Position numbers and translations under genes: made by a program | The notes under the pieces: generated by a model | The model's database searches: none | Told to the model about the DNA's origin: nothing | Seen by the model: the letters and a program-made list of their open reading frames with translations, nothing else | Part shown: piece after piece, positions 50,928 through 61,607 of the stretch | Position numbering within the stretch: the first letter of the stretch is position 1 | Layout of the letters: each line of letters begins with the position of its first letter | Origin: Paenibacillus hexagrammi | GTDB lineage: Bacteria; Bacillota; Bacilli; Paenibacillales; NBRC-103111 | Reading direction: 5' to 3' | DNA: 64,000 nt | Assembly (NCBI RefSeq): GCF_021513275.1 | Contig: NZ_CP090978.1 | Coordinates: 186,001 to 250,000 of the forward strand

Positions 50928-53600
50928 ATGAAAAAAGTCGTAGCAAAGCTATCATTGTTTACTCTGATGCTTTCATCGTTTTCATCTGTCACTTACGCGG
51001 ACAATCCTGTCATCAAGGATGCCTTTACCGCAGACCCGGCTGCGCTTGTTCATGGGGACAAGGTTTATTTGTACACCGGGCATGACGAAGCGGCTGCGGG
51101 AGGCACTTTCTTCGTCATGAAGGATTGGCTCATTTATTCGTCGAGCGATATGGTGAATTGGACGAAGGAAGGTTCTCTCTCGAGGGACATATTCGCATGG
51201 GCGAAAGGCGACTCCGCATGGGCGGGACAAGTGATTGAGAGGGACGGTAAGTTTTACTGGTATGTTACGGTGCTGAATTCGGACGGAACCGGCTATGCGG
51301 TTGGTGTCGCCGTATCGGATAATCCGGTCTCAGGCTTTCAGGATGCACTTGGAGGACCGCTTGTCAGTGCGGGGATGACGGCGGCACCGACATCCATGGG
51401 CTCAGAGACATGGGATGATATCGACCCGACGGTCATGATCGACGATGACGGCCAAGCCTATCTGTATTGGGGCAATACGAATCCGTATTACGCCAAGCTG
51501 AAGGCGAATATGACAGAGCTTGACGGTCCGGTAGAGCATGTCGTCATTAACAACATGCCGGGCACCTATACGGAAGCCCCCTGGATTCATAAGCATGGGG
51601 GGCATTATTATTTGACCTTTGCTTACAACTACCCGGAGCAGATTGCCTATGCGATGAGCGACAGTCCAACGGGGCCATGGGAATTTAAAGGTGTCATTTT
51701 GAACGCGCTTACTTCAGACAGCAACGACAGCAGCGCAAGTAACACTAGTCATGAGGCGATTATTGACTTCAAGGGGAAGTCCTATTTTGTATACCATAAC
51801 AGTGCTCTTCCCGCAGGAGGACAGTATCGGCGTTCGGTTGCGATTGACCGGCTCTATTACAATGCAGACGGTACGATTAAGCCGATCATTCAAACAGCTA
51901 CAGGGGTTGATGGTCATAGCAGTATGCTGAGCTTGCTCAGTGATCCGAATCGTTTCATCCGTCATAATGGGACGGCGCTTCGACTAGATCCTGCTGAAGC
52001 TTCCTTGAATGATGCGAGATGGGAGATCGTTCCCGGCTTGGCTGACGCTTCGGATGCCTATGTATCGCTTCAATCTATGGATAAGCCCGGATATTATTTG
52101 ACAGCGAGCGGTTCAAGCACGATGTTGGCAAAAAATGACGGAACAACGAGCTTCTTTCAAAAAGCCACCTTCAAAAAAACAGACGGTCTTGCCGATGCGG
52201 CATGGACGTCCCTGCAGGCTTACAGTGACGCGAGTGCATATCTTCGTAATGCCTCTAGTGTGCTTACGCTTGGCAGCGCTTCGACGGATGAGGAGAAGAA
52301 GAATGCGACCTTCAACATCATTCAAGCGGATACTACGGGGGTAACGTTGGATCAATCGTCTGTGGTTCTGAACATGAATCATGAGACCACACTGACAGCA
52401 GAAGTGCAGCCGGCAGGAGCCTTGCAGAAGAAGGTGACGTTCAGCTCGAGTAATCCATCTGTAGCCGAGCTTTCGGAGGCTGTCTATGACCAGGCAACGG
52501 GCAAGACAACCGTAACGGTAACCGGTAATTCCCCAGGTACTGCGGATATTATAGCCACGACGGAGGAAGGTGCTTTCACAGCTGCAGCTGCCATTACAGT
52601 GGAGGACCAATCGCTAACCTCCTCGGTGCAAAATGTAACGATAACGTCCAGTAATAGGACTCAACTGGTTCATGTGGAAGGCTATGTGACGGAGGAGCTT
52701 GGTCAAAATGCGGTGGTACGGGTGACAGAACCTGGAGGTTCCCTGGATTATGTGGATCAAGTGACGACAGATCAGGACGGGAAATTTGCGTTCACTTTCA
52801 AACTCAGCCACAACGTAGCAGGTGACTTCAAGCTGGCGGTCAGCGCAGCAAATGCGGAGCAAGCTTACGAGACAAGCTTTGCCTATAAGCCAAAAAGGAA
52901 TTCAAGTTCAGGGTCAAACGGCAGCTCGGACAACAGTTCCACTCCGTCTACACCTACACCTACACCTACACCTACACCTACACCTACTCCGGAACCTGGG
53001 GAGACGGATACCACACCTAAACCGACTCCAAAGCCTACACCATCTGCGCCTAAATTTACCGATGTAGCGGAAGGGTACTCTTGGGCAAGTAATGCCATCG
53101 AGACTTTAGCGGCTAAGGGGATTATTCAAGGAACGTCCGATACGACCTTCGATCCCGGCAAGAATATCTCTAGGGCTGATTTCATTACGCTCCTAGTGAG
53201 AGCGCTTGGTCTGAAAGCGGAGGTTCAGGATAACTTTGCGGATGTAAGTCCGGATGATTATTACTACGAGTCAGTCGGCATTATGAAAGCACTGGGTATT
53301 ACAAGCGGTGTCGGGGACAATCAATTCGATCCTCATGCGGAAATTACCAGGGAAGACCTTATGGTACTTGTCGCAAGGGCGCTCGAGGCTTCGAAGAAGC
53401 TGGAGCTTGACGCTAGTACAGACAAATTGAACTCATTTGCAGACAGCGGAGACATATCCGATTATGCGGCAGATAGTATCGCGAAACTGGTCAATGAGAA
53501 CATCATTGAGGGCGGCGAATCGGGAATTAACCCTCGCGGTACCGCAACGAGAGCGGAGACCGCCGTCATTCTGCTGCGCATTTTAAATAAAGGATTGTAG
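50928..53600 (+). CDS. SLH-anchored GH43 arabinofuranosidase with CBM42
   Basis: 890 residues, secreted: signal peptide 1-25. GH43 five-bladed propeller at about 30-340, with IKDAFTADPAALVHGDKVYLY (Asp base), WDDIDPTVMIDDDGQAYLYWG (second Asp) and YTEAPWIHKHGGHYYLTFAY (Glu acid). An AbfB arabinose-binding module (CBM42) follows at about 350-470, then a Big2-like and an Ig-like domain, a Ser/Thr-Pro linker, and three SLH repeats (each FTDV/FADV ... A-beginning, ending in GI/NI patterns) binding cell-wall pyruvylated polymer. It removes arabinose from arabinoxylan at the cell surface. AAGGAGG precedes ATG 50928. Confidence 0.9.
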   Translation: MKKVVAKLSLFTLMLSSFSSVTYADNPVIKDAFTADPAALVHGDKVYLYTGHDEAAAGGTFFVMKDWLIYSSSDMVNWTKEGSLSRDIFAWAKGDSAWAGQVIERDGKFYWYVTVLNSDGTGYAVGVAVSDNPVSGFQDALGGPLVSAGMTAAPTSMGSETWDDIDPTVMIDDDGQAYLYWGNTNPYYAKLKANMTELDGPVEHVVINNMPGTYTEAPWIHKHGGHYYLTFAYNYPEQIAYAMSDSPTGPWEFKGVILNALTSDSNDSSASNTSHEAIIDFKGKSYFVYHNSALPAGGQYRRSVAIDRLYYNADGTIKPIIQTATGVDGHSSMLSLLSDPNRFIRHNGTALRLDPAEASLNDARWEIVPGLADASDAYVSLQSMDKPGYYLTASGSSTMLAKNDGTTSFFQKATFKKTDGLADAAWTSLQAYSDASAYLRNASSVLTLGSASTDEEKKNATFNIIQADTTGVTLDQSSVVLNMNHETTLTAEVQPAGALQKKVTFSSSNPSVAELSEAVYDQATGKTTVTVTGNSPGTADIIATTEEGAFTAAAAITVEDQSLTSSVQNVTITSSNRTQLVHVEGYVTEELGQNAVVRVTEPGGSLDYVDQVTTDQDGKFAFTFKLSHNVAGDFKLAVSAANAEQAYETSFAYKPKRNSSSGSNGSSDNSSTPSTPTPTPTPTPTPTPEPGETDTTPKPTPKPTPSAPKFTDVAEGYSWASNAIETLAAKGIIQGTSDTTFDPGKNISRADFITLLVRALGLKAEVQDNFADVSPDDYYYESVGIMKALGITSGVGDNQFDPHAEITREDLMVLVARALEASKKLELDASTDKLNSFADSGDISDYAADSIAKLVNENIIEGGESGINPRGTATRAETAVILLRILNKGL
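52949..52984. repeat. Hexanucleotide repeat encoding a Thr-Pro linker
   Basis: TACACC occurs six times in a row, coding the (TP)n hinge between the carbohydrase and SLH domains. Hexamer copy number can change without shifting the frame. Confidence 0.75.
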
Positions 53601-53613
53601 AGGGGGAGACAAC

Positions 53614-56600
53614 GTGCGAATAAGCAAAAAGTGGCTTTCGACGGTGACGGTATGTACACTGATAACCGGTTTGCTCGGCGGCTTACCTGCTCCGCAGGCC
53701 TCAGCCGCATCAACACTCGATCAAGGCCTGGTTGTTCACTATGATTTCGCGGATGCAGCGAAATCGACGACAGTTGCCGACTCGTCAGGCAACCATTTCG
53801 ACGGCACACTCGTTAATGCGTCCGTCGTAACGACAGCCGACAAAGGCGGTGCTGTTGATTTAAGCGGGGAACAGTCGTATGTCAAGATGCCCGAAGGTGT
53901 GCTGAACGGCCTAACGGATATGACGGTATCATCTTGGGTTTATATGGATTCATCAAAGAATTGGGCTTCCTTGTACAGCTTCGGCAATGCTGCGGATGTA
54001 GACCCGGGTACGCAGCCGTTTACGGCGATCAATTTCGCTCCGGTAAGCAATGACCCAGCAGAAACTAGCCTTGAGATCACCAAGTCTGGATTCGGCTCCA
54101 ACCAGATTGCGCATAGTTCACCGGTACCGAGCGGGCAGTGGAAGCAGCTTACAACTGTTGTTTCCGGTACAGACGGTTATACGGCCATCTATATGGACGG
54201 TGTCCTTCAACAGCGTCTAGACGGGGTTACGACCGCACCCAAAGATATTACAAGCAAATATAACTATATCGGCTATGCCCAGTTTGGTTGGGAGCAAGGT
54301 GCAGGCAAGGGGTTGGACGGACGAGTAGCGGATTTCCGCATTTATAATCGCGTGCTTGCCGCCGATGAAATTACATCGTTGTATACGGGTAGCCAGTCCG
54401 ACGCTGAAGTCAGCTCTATTCAGCCATCGGCCGTGACCGTGACAGCAGGGCAAACGCCGTCACTTCCAGCGAGCATCACGGCTACGTACTCCAATGGTGC
54501 GGTTATTGCGAAATCCGTTCAATGGCCTTCCGTTGATGCTTACATCAATACCCCAGGGGTATACACGATTGAGGGTACTCTTCAGGACACTACGATGAAA
54601 GCTGTATTGACATTAACCGTCAACGCTGCCTCTACCGAAGTTACGCCAACGATTTGGTATAAATTTGACGAGGCCAGCGGCACAACCGTTGCCAACTCAG
54701 GAACTGCAGGCTCCGCTTGGGATGCTGCGGTCATGGGTGGGACTAGCTGGAGCACAGGCCATCTCGGCGGAGCCGTTCAGCTGGACGGCAGCAGCGGCTA
54801 TGTCCAAATGCCTTCCAATCTGCAGTACGCAGATAATATGACAGTAGCAACATGGGTGAACCTGACCAAAGACAATTCACCAACGATGCTGTTTGTTTCC
54901 GGAACGGCAGCTAATAATGATAACTTCTACCTCAGTACGCATGGAATTTGGCAGCCTTCCTATATGGCAGCCGTTAATGATGCTTCGCTAGGTACGAACT
55001 ACCAGATCTATGATTCAAGTGCCATTGGTTTAAATCAATGGGTTCACGTTGCTATTACGTTCTCGGGTAAGGAAGCGACCTTGTATAGAGATGGTGTGCA
55101 GATTGCTAAGAAGACACTAGCATCCAAGCCTTCCGACTTTAACGGTCAGAACCTATTGAACTATATCGGTAAATCTGTGTGGCCGGATCCCTATATTCAA
55201 GGTAAAGTGGATGACTTCCGCATCTATGATCAGGCTCTAAGTGCTTCGGATATTGCTGAATTGGTGCAATCCTCTTATCCGGATACCGATGTGGTTAACC
55301 AGGTCAAAGCCAACCTGACACTTGGCGATACCACCGCTGTTCTAAGCGACATTACCCTGCCTGCGCCGGATGGGGTAACCGTTACTTGGTCATCGGATGA
55401 CACAGCTCACCTGAGCAACACAGGGCATGTGACCAGACCTGCCCAAGGTGAACCGGATGCAACCGTTCATCTAACCGCTACGATTACCAAGAATGCTGCA
55501 TCTGTAACCAAAGTCTTCACTGTCACAGTGCTTAGCCTTGGCTCCGCCCCTTACCGGATTCAAGTGAACGGCGATCAGACAGGCATCGATATTAGCCCGG
55601 ATCTCTATGGTATCTTCTTCGAGGATATTAACTATGCCGCAGATGGAGGCTTGTACGCCGAGCTTGTGCAGAACAGGTCCTTTGAGTACACGAATGATCA
55701 TTTGAAATTCTGGTCGAAGGTAACGGATGGCGGTGCTGCCGCTACGATAGCATCAAGCCATGCCAACCCGTTGAATACAGTCAATACGAATTACTTGGAG
55801 CTGAATGTGACGGCAGCCGGGGATGGAGCCGGCGTTGCGAATTCAGGCTTCGGCGGTATCCCGCTGGTTCAAAGTGACAAGTACGATTTCTCCTTATACA
55901 CACGAAGCAGCGACTTCAGCGGTCCCCTCGAGGTGACGCTTGAAAGCGCAGATGGCACGAAGCAGTATGCGAAGGCTGAACTGCCGAATGTAACGTCTGA
56001 ATGGACGAAGTCCAGTGTGGTGCTGACACCGGATCAAACGGATGCAAATGCGCGAATTGTAGTAAGAGCGAAGGGCACCGGTACGATCGATATGGATATG
56101 GTCTCCCTGTTCCCTGAGCGGACCTGGAAGGGCAGACCTAACGGCATGAGATACGATCTTGCCAAGAAGCTGTATGACTTGCATCCGTCCTTCATGCGAT
56201 TCCCGGGCGGTTGTGTCGTGCAAGGGAAAACGCTGGACAATGCGTACCGCTGGAAGGATTCAGTCGGCGACGTAGCACAGCGCAAGCCAAACTACAACTT
56301 TTGGCAAAACACAGATTTTCCGGATTATTACCAAACATCCGGTATCGGCTATTATGAATACTTCCAATTCAGTGAAGATATCGGCGCCAAGCCTCTTCCG
56401 GTTATTAACTCCGGCATGTCGATTCAAGTCGGCGTAGCGGATGCGGATGTGGAAATGGTACCGCTGGATCAGCTTGGACCTTATATTCAAGACGCGCTTG
56501 ATCTGATCGAGTTTGCCAATGGCGACCCGGCGTCGAATGAATGGGCGAAGCTGAGATCGGATATGGGACATCCGGCTCCGTTTAATCTGGAGTACCTTGC

Positions 56601-58806
56601 GATCGGGAACGAGCAGTGGGGAGCAGAATACTATCCGCGTTACAAAATGTTTGCTGATGCGATTAAAGCGAAGTACCCGAACATTCAACTGATCATCGGC
56701 AGCGGTACGGAGTCTTCCGGTACGAACTATGAGGCGGTTCAGCAGTGGATTCAAAGCCAAGCGCAGGCTGATCGTCCGGAGATTGTCGACGAGCATTACT
56801 ACATGAACCCGGATTGGTTCCTGCAGAACGTGAACCGTTACGACAGCTTCAACCGTACCGATATGCCGAAGGTATTTGTCGGCGAGTACGCGGCTCATAC
56901 GAACGGGAATTTCTCGCAAGGCGTGAACAATCTGAAATCGGCGATTTCGGAAGCGGCGTTCATGACAGGGCTGGAAGAAAACGCAGATGTCATACGAATG
57001 GCGAGCTATGCCCCGCTGTTTGCCAAGCAGAATTTCACGCAGTGGCAGCCGGATTTAATTTGGTTCAATAATACGGCTTCCTACGGATCCATTAACTACT
57101 ATGTGCAGCAGCTGTACAGCAATAATGTCGGCAATCAGATTGTCCCTTCGGAAATTTTGAAAGGCGGTCAGACATCTTCGAAGGTATCTGGAGCCGTTGG
57201 TGTAGGATCCTATAATACAGCCAATGAATTCGATGATATCCAGGTAGTCAGCAATACCGATGCAGCGGAGCTGTTTGCAGATGATTTCTCAGGAGATGCG
57301 TCCAAATGGACACCGGTTCGCGGCACCTTTGCGATTCAGAACGGTGTGTATCAACAAACATCCACATCTACAGCGAATGCTTTTGCCTACGCTGGAAGTA
57401 CAGATATGGACAACTACACCTTAACGCTGAAAGCTAGAAAAACCGGCGGTGCCGAAGGCGTGAACGTGTATGTGGGCGTAAAAGACGCCAACAACTACTT
57501 CCGCTGGAATATCGGCGGCTATAACAATACGAAGAGCACATTTGAAAAAAGTGTAAACGGTACGGTAGCCACTGTCAGCGAATACGATTATTCCAAGCTG
57601 CCGAAGTTGACGACGAACACTTGGTACAATTTGAAGATTGTCGTAACCGGCAAAAGAATGAAAGCATACGTGGATGATACCCTCGTATTTGATATTCTGG
57701 ATAATCCTAAAAGCGCGCCTTTGTTCACCACGACAAGCAAGGACACGGCTACAGGAGATGTCATTCTTAAGGTCGTCAACTCATCGGATGAAAGCCAGGA
57801 AACATCGATTCATCTGAATGGCCTAACAGTTGGCACCACAGCCATCAAGACGGTTTTACAGGGTGCAGACCTGAATGCGCTCAATACGTTTGCAAGTCCG
57901 AAAACGATTGTGCCTGTAACGACGAAAGAAACGGGAATTACCAACCAGTTTGTGCATGTGTTCGAACCGCACTCTCTGACGATCTACCGCTTCCGGACAG
58001 CGCCAGGAGCTGCTCCTGAGCTGGCTTCGATTCAAGCCGAAGCAAGCAAGACGCAAGCGACAGCAGGGGATACATTCCGTTTGGACGTAAAAGGCGGCTT
58101 GCTGGATGACAGCAGTGAAGCGGATTTGCGCACAGCAGCTATCACTTATAGCAGCAACCATCCGGAGCTGATCTCCTTTGATGATGAAGGCAAAGCGAAG
58201 ATTGCTACCAATATTGGCGGCGTCACGGAGGTAACCGTATGGGCGGATGTCAGCTTGAACGGCACATCGGTGAAGTCCAATGAAACGACGATTGCTCTAG
58301 CGGAATTGAGTGCAGAAACCGTTGTAAAAACGGCAAAAGCGGAGCTGAGCCTAGGCAACACGACGTTTGTCACAGCAAATCTGACCTTACCGACCTCCGC
58401 GGACAATGACGTGCAAATTTCCTGGACCACAAGCAACTACGCTGTTGTTACGGATACAGGCGTTGTTACGAGACCTGCTTCAGGCAATACCATGATCTCG
58501 GTAACATTGACAGCTTTGATCAGCAAGAACGGTTATTCGGAAACCAAAGCATTCACAATAGCAGTACCCACACAAGATATTGTCTTGTCAATTGAATCCT
58601 TGAAACGGGTGGAAGTCATTACGCCAGAAGGCACTGCACCACAGCTTCCTTCCACGGTAACGGCGAAACTGACCGACGGCTCCACTCAAGCGATTGCCGT
58701 AACCTGGAATTCGGTAGAGAGCTCAAGTACGCGATGCCGGGCAAATTCACCGTACAAGGGACGGCAGAAGGAACAACGATTCCTGCGTATACGGATGTTT
58801 TTGTGA
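53614..58806 (+). CDS. LamG-LamG-GH51 arabinofuranosidase (N-terminal part of a giant protein)
   Basis: As written, 1730 residues. Signal peptide (cleavage near APQASA), two concanavalin-like LamG_3 domains (about 30-270 and 345-555), a Big_4 domain between them, an atrophied Ig-like domain (about 565-645), then a GH51 alpha-L-arabinofuranosidase with GIFFEDINYAADGGLYAEL, the acid/base Glu in AIGNEQWG, and the nucleophile Glu in VFVGEYAAH. A carbohydrate-binding-like sandwich is inserted near 1210-1370, and more Ig-like domains follow. One missing A at 58725-58726 ends the frame early in VESSSTR; repaired, it continues as KYAMPGKFTVQGTA into the next segment. GTG 53614 follows GGGGGAG. Confidence 0.87.
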   Translation: MRISKKWLSTVTVCTLITGLLGGLPAPQASAASTLDQGLVVHYDFADAAKSTTVADSSGNHFDGTLVNASVVTTADKGGAVDLSGEQSYVKMPEGVLNGLTDMTVSSWVYMDSSKNWASLYSFGNAADVDPGTQPFTAINFAPVSNDPAETSLEITKSGFGSNQIAHSSPVPSGQWKQLTTVVSGTDGYTAIYMDGVLQQRLDGVTTAPKDITSKYNYIGYAQFGWEQGAGKGLDGRVADFRIYNRVLAADEITSLYTGSQSDAEVSSIQPSAVTVTAGQTPSLPASITATYSNGAVIAKSVQWPSVDAYINTPGVYTIEGTLQDTTMKAVLTLTVNAASTEVTPTIWYKFDEASGTTVANSGTAGSAWDAAVMGGTSWSTGHLGGAVQLDGSSGYVQMPSNLQYADNMTVATWVNLTKDNSPTMLFVSGTAANNDNFYLSTHGIWQPSYMAAVNDASLGTNYQIYDSSAIGLNQWVHVAITFSGKEATLYRDGVQIAKKTLASKPSDFNGQNLLNYIGKSVWPDPYIQGKVDDFRIYDQALSASDIAELVQSSYPDTDVVNQVKANLTLGDTTAVLSDITLPAPDGVTVTWSSDDTAHLSNTGHVTRPAQGEPDATVHLTATITKNAASVTKVFTVTVLSLGSAPYRIQVNGDQTGIDISPDLYGIFFEDINYAADGGLYAELVQNRSFEYTNDHLKFWSKVTDGGAAATIASSHANPLNTVNTNYLELNVTAAGDGAGVANSGFGGIPLVQSDKYDFSLYTRSSDFSGPLEVTLESADGTKQYAKAELPNVTSEWTKSSVVLTPDQTDANARIVVRAKGTGTIDMDMVSLFPERTWKGRPNGMRYDLAKKLYDLHPSFMRFPGGCVVQGKTLDNAYRWKDSVGDVAQRKPNYNFWQNTDFPDYYQTSGIGYYEYFQFSEDIGAKPLPVINSGMSIQVGVADADVEMVPLDQLGPYIQDALDLIEFANGDPASNEWAKLRSDMGHPAPFNLEYLAIGNEQWGAEYYPRYKMFADAIKAKYPNIQLIIGSGTESSGTNYEAVQQWIQSQAQADRPEIVDEHYYMNPDWFLQNVNRYDSFNRTDMPKVFVGEYAAHTNGNFSQGVNNLKSAISEAAFMTGLEENADVIRMASYAPLFAKQNFTQWQPDLIWFNNTASYGSINYYVQQLYSNNVGNQIVPSEILKGGQTSSKVSGAVGVGSYNTANEFDDIQVVSNTDAAELFADDFSGDASKWTPVRGTFAIQNGVYQQTSTSTANAFAYAGSTDMDNYTLTLKARKTGGAEGVNVYVGVKDANNYFRWNIGGYNNTKSTFEKSVNGTVATVSEYDYSKLPKLTTNTWYNLKIVVTGKRMKAYVDDTLVFDILDNPKSAPLFTTTSKDTATGDVILKVVNSSDESQETSIHLNGLTVGTTAIKTVLQGADLNALNTFASPKTIVPVTTKETGITNQFVHVFEPHSLTIYRFRTAPGAAPELASIQAEASKTQATAGDTFRLDVKGGLLDDSSEADLRTAAITYSSNHPELISFDDEGKAKIATNIGGVTEVTVWADVSLNGTSVKSNETTIALAELSAETVVKTAKAELSLGNTTFVTANLTLPTSADNDVQISWTTSNYAVVTDTGVVTRPASGNTMISVTLTALISKNGYSETKAFTIAVPTQDIVLSIESLKRVEVITPEGTAPQLPSTVTAKLTDGSTQAIAVTWNSVESSSTRCRANSPYKGRQKEQRFLRIRMFL

Positions 58807-61415
58807 AGTCACCGAATCTCGTGACCTGGTACCGCTTCAATGAACTAAGTGGCACGACCGTGCCGGATGTCAGCGGCAGTGGTATGGATGCTGTGGCGAA
58901 GAACGGAGCCAGCATCACAACCGTCGATGCCAAAACGGGAATCGATCTGGATAACACGAAGCAGCAGTATGTTCAACTGCCTACGGGAATCATGGCATCC
59001 TTGGATGACTTTACACTGAGCTTCTGGACGTATCTGGACTCCAAGCCGGGAAGCTGGACGAGACTGTTCGATTTCGGCACAGGAGCAAACGCAGGCAAAC
59101 TATTCATGACCGAGAATCTGTATTATGACATGGAAGGTGCGATTCTGGACGGTACCTCATCAGCTCCGGCGACGAAGAAATGGGCGCATATCGCTCTGAC
59201 GAAGTCAGGCAACGACTACATCCTGTATGTAGACGGCAAGGCTGTGCAGCACGCTACCTCTACGAAGAAGCCTTCGCAGTATGGTCAAACGGCTTACAAC
59301 TACATCGGTAAATCGAACTGGAGCGCCGATCCGTATTTGGACGGCAAAATTGGAGATTTCCGTCTGTACAACAAAGGACTGGATGCAGCTGAAGTCGGAG
59401 GCATTATTTCCGAAGCCTATACCGATGAAGAAGCTGTTAAAGCGGCTCAAAGCACGCTGAGCCTGGGCGATACCAGCAAAGTCGTGTCCAACATTGAGCT
59501 GCCTGCTGCCGCCGCTAATGGCATCTCCATCACATGGGAGTCCAGCAACCCTGCTGTAGTAAATAACAGCGGTGCGGTAACCAGACCGGCACAAGATCAG
59601 CCGGACACGGATGTTACGTTAACTGCAACGATTAGCAGAAACGGCTATAGCTTAACGAAGACATTTATGGTACATGTCCTGGCGGACAGCATTGTATCTG
59701 TAGATGCGACGAATGTGACAACTACGGTTAATTTCATGCCGAAGCTGCCGACTCAAGTGACCGTTCGTCATTATGACGGAAGCTCTGAGATGCAGCCTGT
59801 GGTATGGGAGCCAATCAACGAGTCATCTTTGTATGAAAAAGGGATTGTTAAAGTGAAGGGTACCGTTTTCAGTACCTCCATTCAGGCAGTAGCCCAAGTC
59901 AGCGTTGCTGAACTGGTCAGCATCGACGACGTGAACGTTACGACTGCACAAGGCAGCTCGCCGCAGCTTCCGACAACGGTGACTGCGCACTACAGCGACA
60001 ACACGACAGCTGACCTGCCGGTTTCCTGGAATGCGGTGAAGAGTTCGGAATACGCGGAGGAAGGCAGCTTTACCGTGAGCGGTTCCGCTGTTACGCATAT
60101 GTACTCGAATCCATTGATCGAGCAGCGTGCAGATCCGCAGATTTCCAAGCAAGCCGACGGCTATTACTACTTTACGGCCTCCGTGCCGGAGTATGACCGC
60201 ATCGTGCTTCGACGCTCCAAAACGATCGAGGGACTGGCAACTGCGGAAGAAAAAGTAATCTGGACCAAGCATGAATCCGGAGATATGTCCAAGCATATCT
60301 GGGCACCGGAGCTTCATTACATCGATGGCAAATGGTACATTTACTTTGCTGCAGGCAAAGCTGAGGATATTTGGGCGATTCGTCCTTACGTGCTCGAATG
60401 CGCGGATGAGAATCCGTTAACAGGAACGTGGACGGAAAAGGGCATGATTCAGAAGCCGGCCTCGAATACGATATCCTTTACGGACTTCTCACTGGATGCG
60501 ACAACCTTCGAGAACAACGGCAAACGCTACCTGGTATGGGCGCAGAAATTAGACGGAATTTCGAACCTGTATATCGCTGAAATGAGCAATCCATGGACGA
60601 TCGCAGGGAACCAGACACTGATCACAACTCCGGATTATACATGGGAGCGTCAAACGTACTGGGTTAACGAAGGACCGGCCGTATTGAAACATAACGGTAA
60701 AATCTTTATCTCATTCTCGGCCAGTGCCACCGATGCCAGCTACTGCATGGGACTGCTTACAGCGTCAGACAGCAGCGATCTGCTTGATGCTAGCTCATGG
60801 AGCAAGTCACCGGAGCCGGTCATGACCAGCAGTGACGCAACCGGCCAATACGGACCAGGGCATAACTCCTTTACCGTAGCGGAAGATGGCGTTACAGATA
60901 TCCTGGTTTACCACGCTCGTTCCTACAAGGAGATCAGCGGTGATCCGCTGTACGATCCGAACCGTCATACACGTGTAAAACGTCTGACTTGGAACAGTGA
61001 CGGAACGCCGAATTTCGGCGAGCCTCTGGCCGAAGGAGAAGTACCTGGAACAGCCGCTCCTGTGACTGCACATGTGACAGTTACGGCAAGCAAAGGCATT
61101 ACAGCTGCCACAGCCTTCAGCTTGACTAGCCTTCAGCCTAGCCAGCAGCTTGACGCGACGGTTGATATCACGAACAGCCGCTACTCGGCAACTTCTGTCG
61201 TTGTGGTGATGGCTTTGTATAATAGTGAGAATCAAATGGTTGACCTGCAAAGCCAAACGAAGCAGCTTGATCCTAAGCAATCAGGCCAAGCTGCACTAAG
61301 CCTAACGCTTCCTGCCAATGTGGCAGGAAGTAAAGTGAAGGTATTCGTTTGGGAAGGAGAAGACGTGCAAGCGACTAATGTTAAGCCGGTTGTTCCGGCG
61401 GCGACCTTAGAGTAA
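58734..61415 (+). CDS. LamG-GH43 C-terminal part of the giant arabinoxylan-degrading protein
   Basis: About 890 residues in this frame, lacking any signal peptide or ribosome site of its own, so it is best read as the C-terminal part of the preceding gene (total about 2600 residues). It has a LamG_3 domain (VTWYRFNELSGTTVPDVSG onward), an atrophied Ig repeat, two Big_4 domains, and a GH43 propeller: RADPQISKQADGYYYFTAS (Asp base), FTDFSLDATTFENNGK (second Asp), WVNEGPAVLKHNGK (Glu acid). A final beta-rich domain of unknown type ends VFVWEGEDVQATNV. A fused GH51 plus GH43 would attack arabinoxylan side chains at once. No SLH or sortase anchor is seen. Confidence 0.87.
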   Translation: MPGKFTVQGTAEGTTIPAYTDVFVKSPNLVTWYRFNELSGTTVPDVSGSGMDAVAKNGASITTVDAKTGIDLDNTKQQYVQLPTGIMASLDDFTLSFWTYLDSKPGSWTRLFDFGTGANAGKLFMTENLYYDMEGAILDGTSSAPATKKWAHIALTKSGNDYILYVDGKAVQHATSTKKPSQYGQTAYNYIGKSNWSADPYLDGKIGDFRLYNKGLDAAEVGGIISEAYTDEEAVKAAQSTLSLGDTSKVVSNIELPAAAANGISITWESSNPAVVNNSGAVTRPAQDQPDTDVTLTATISRNGYSLTKTFMVHVLADSIVSVDATNVTTTVNFMPKLPTQVTVRHYDGSSEMQPVVWEPINESSLYEKGIVKVKGTVFSTSIQAVAQVSVAELVSIDDVNVTTAQGSSPQLPTTVTAHYSDNTTADLPVSWNAVKSSEYAEEGSFTVSGSAVTHMYSNPLIEQRADPQISKQADGYYYFTASVPEYDRIVLRRSKTIEGLATAEEKVIWTKHESGDMSKHIWAPELHYIDGKWYIYFAAGKAEDIWAIRPYVLECADENPLTGTWTEKGMIQKPASNTISFTDFSLDATTFENNGKRYLVWAQKLDGISNLYIAEMSNPWTIAGNQTLITTPDYTWERQTYWVNEGPAVLKHNGKIFISFSASATDASYCMGLLTASDSSDLLDASSWSKSPEPVMTSSDATGQYGPGHNSFTVAEDGVTDILVYHARSYKEISGDPLYDPNRHTRVKRLTWNSDGTPNFGEPLAEGEVPGTAAPVTAHVTVTASKGITAATAFSLTSLQPSQQLDATVDITNSRYSATSVVVVMALYNSENQMVDLQSQTKQLDPKQSGQAALSLTLPANVAGSKVKVFVWEGEDVQATNVKPVVPAATLE

Positions 61416-61439
61416 GCATATCTCCAACTGTGAGCTTAA

Positions 61440-61479
61440 GTCGCCCCTCTAGTCATAAGACGGAGGGGCGGCTTTTTTT
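61440..61479 (+). terminator. Terminator after the giant carbohydrase gene
   Basis: GTCGCCCCTC with GAGGGGCGGC, then seven T. Confidence 0.8.
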
Positions 61480-61516
61480 GGCTTTGGGGCTAGAGCAGGT
61501 TGACGACCGTCATTCG

Positions 61517-61558
61517 CCCCCGCAACCGCGCGCTGTAGACTTCGAGCGGTTGCGGGGG
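61517..61558. repeat. 13-bp perfect hairpin upstream of the lacI-type gene
   Basis: CCCCCGCAACCGC and GCGGTTGCGGGGG flank a 16-base loop. There is no T tract, so it is not a simple terminator; it sits about 50 bases upstream of the next promoter. Confidence 0.6.
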
Positions 61559-61607
61559 GAAGGTTGGCGAGATCGATGGTCTGCTTCCTTGGCTGGTCAG
61601 CGAAGCT

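Noticed and set aside
52949..52984. CRISPR-like repeat
   Set aside because: It is a hexamer repeat without spacers, inside a coding region for a Thr-Pro linker.
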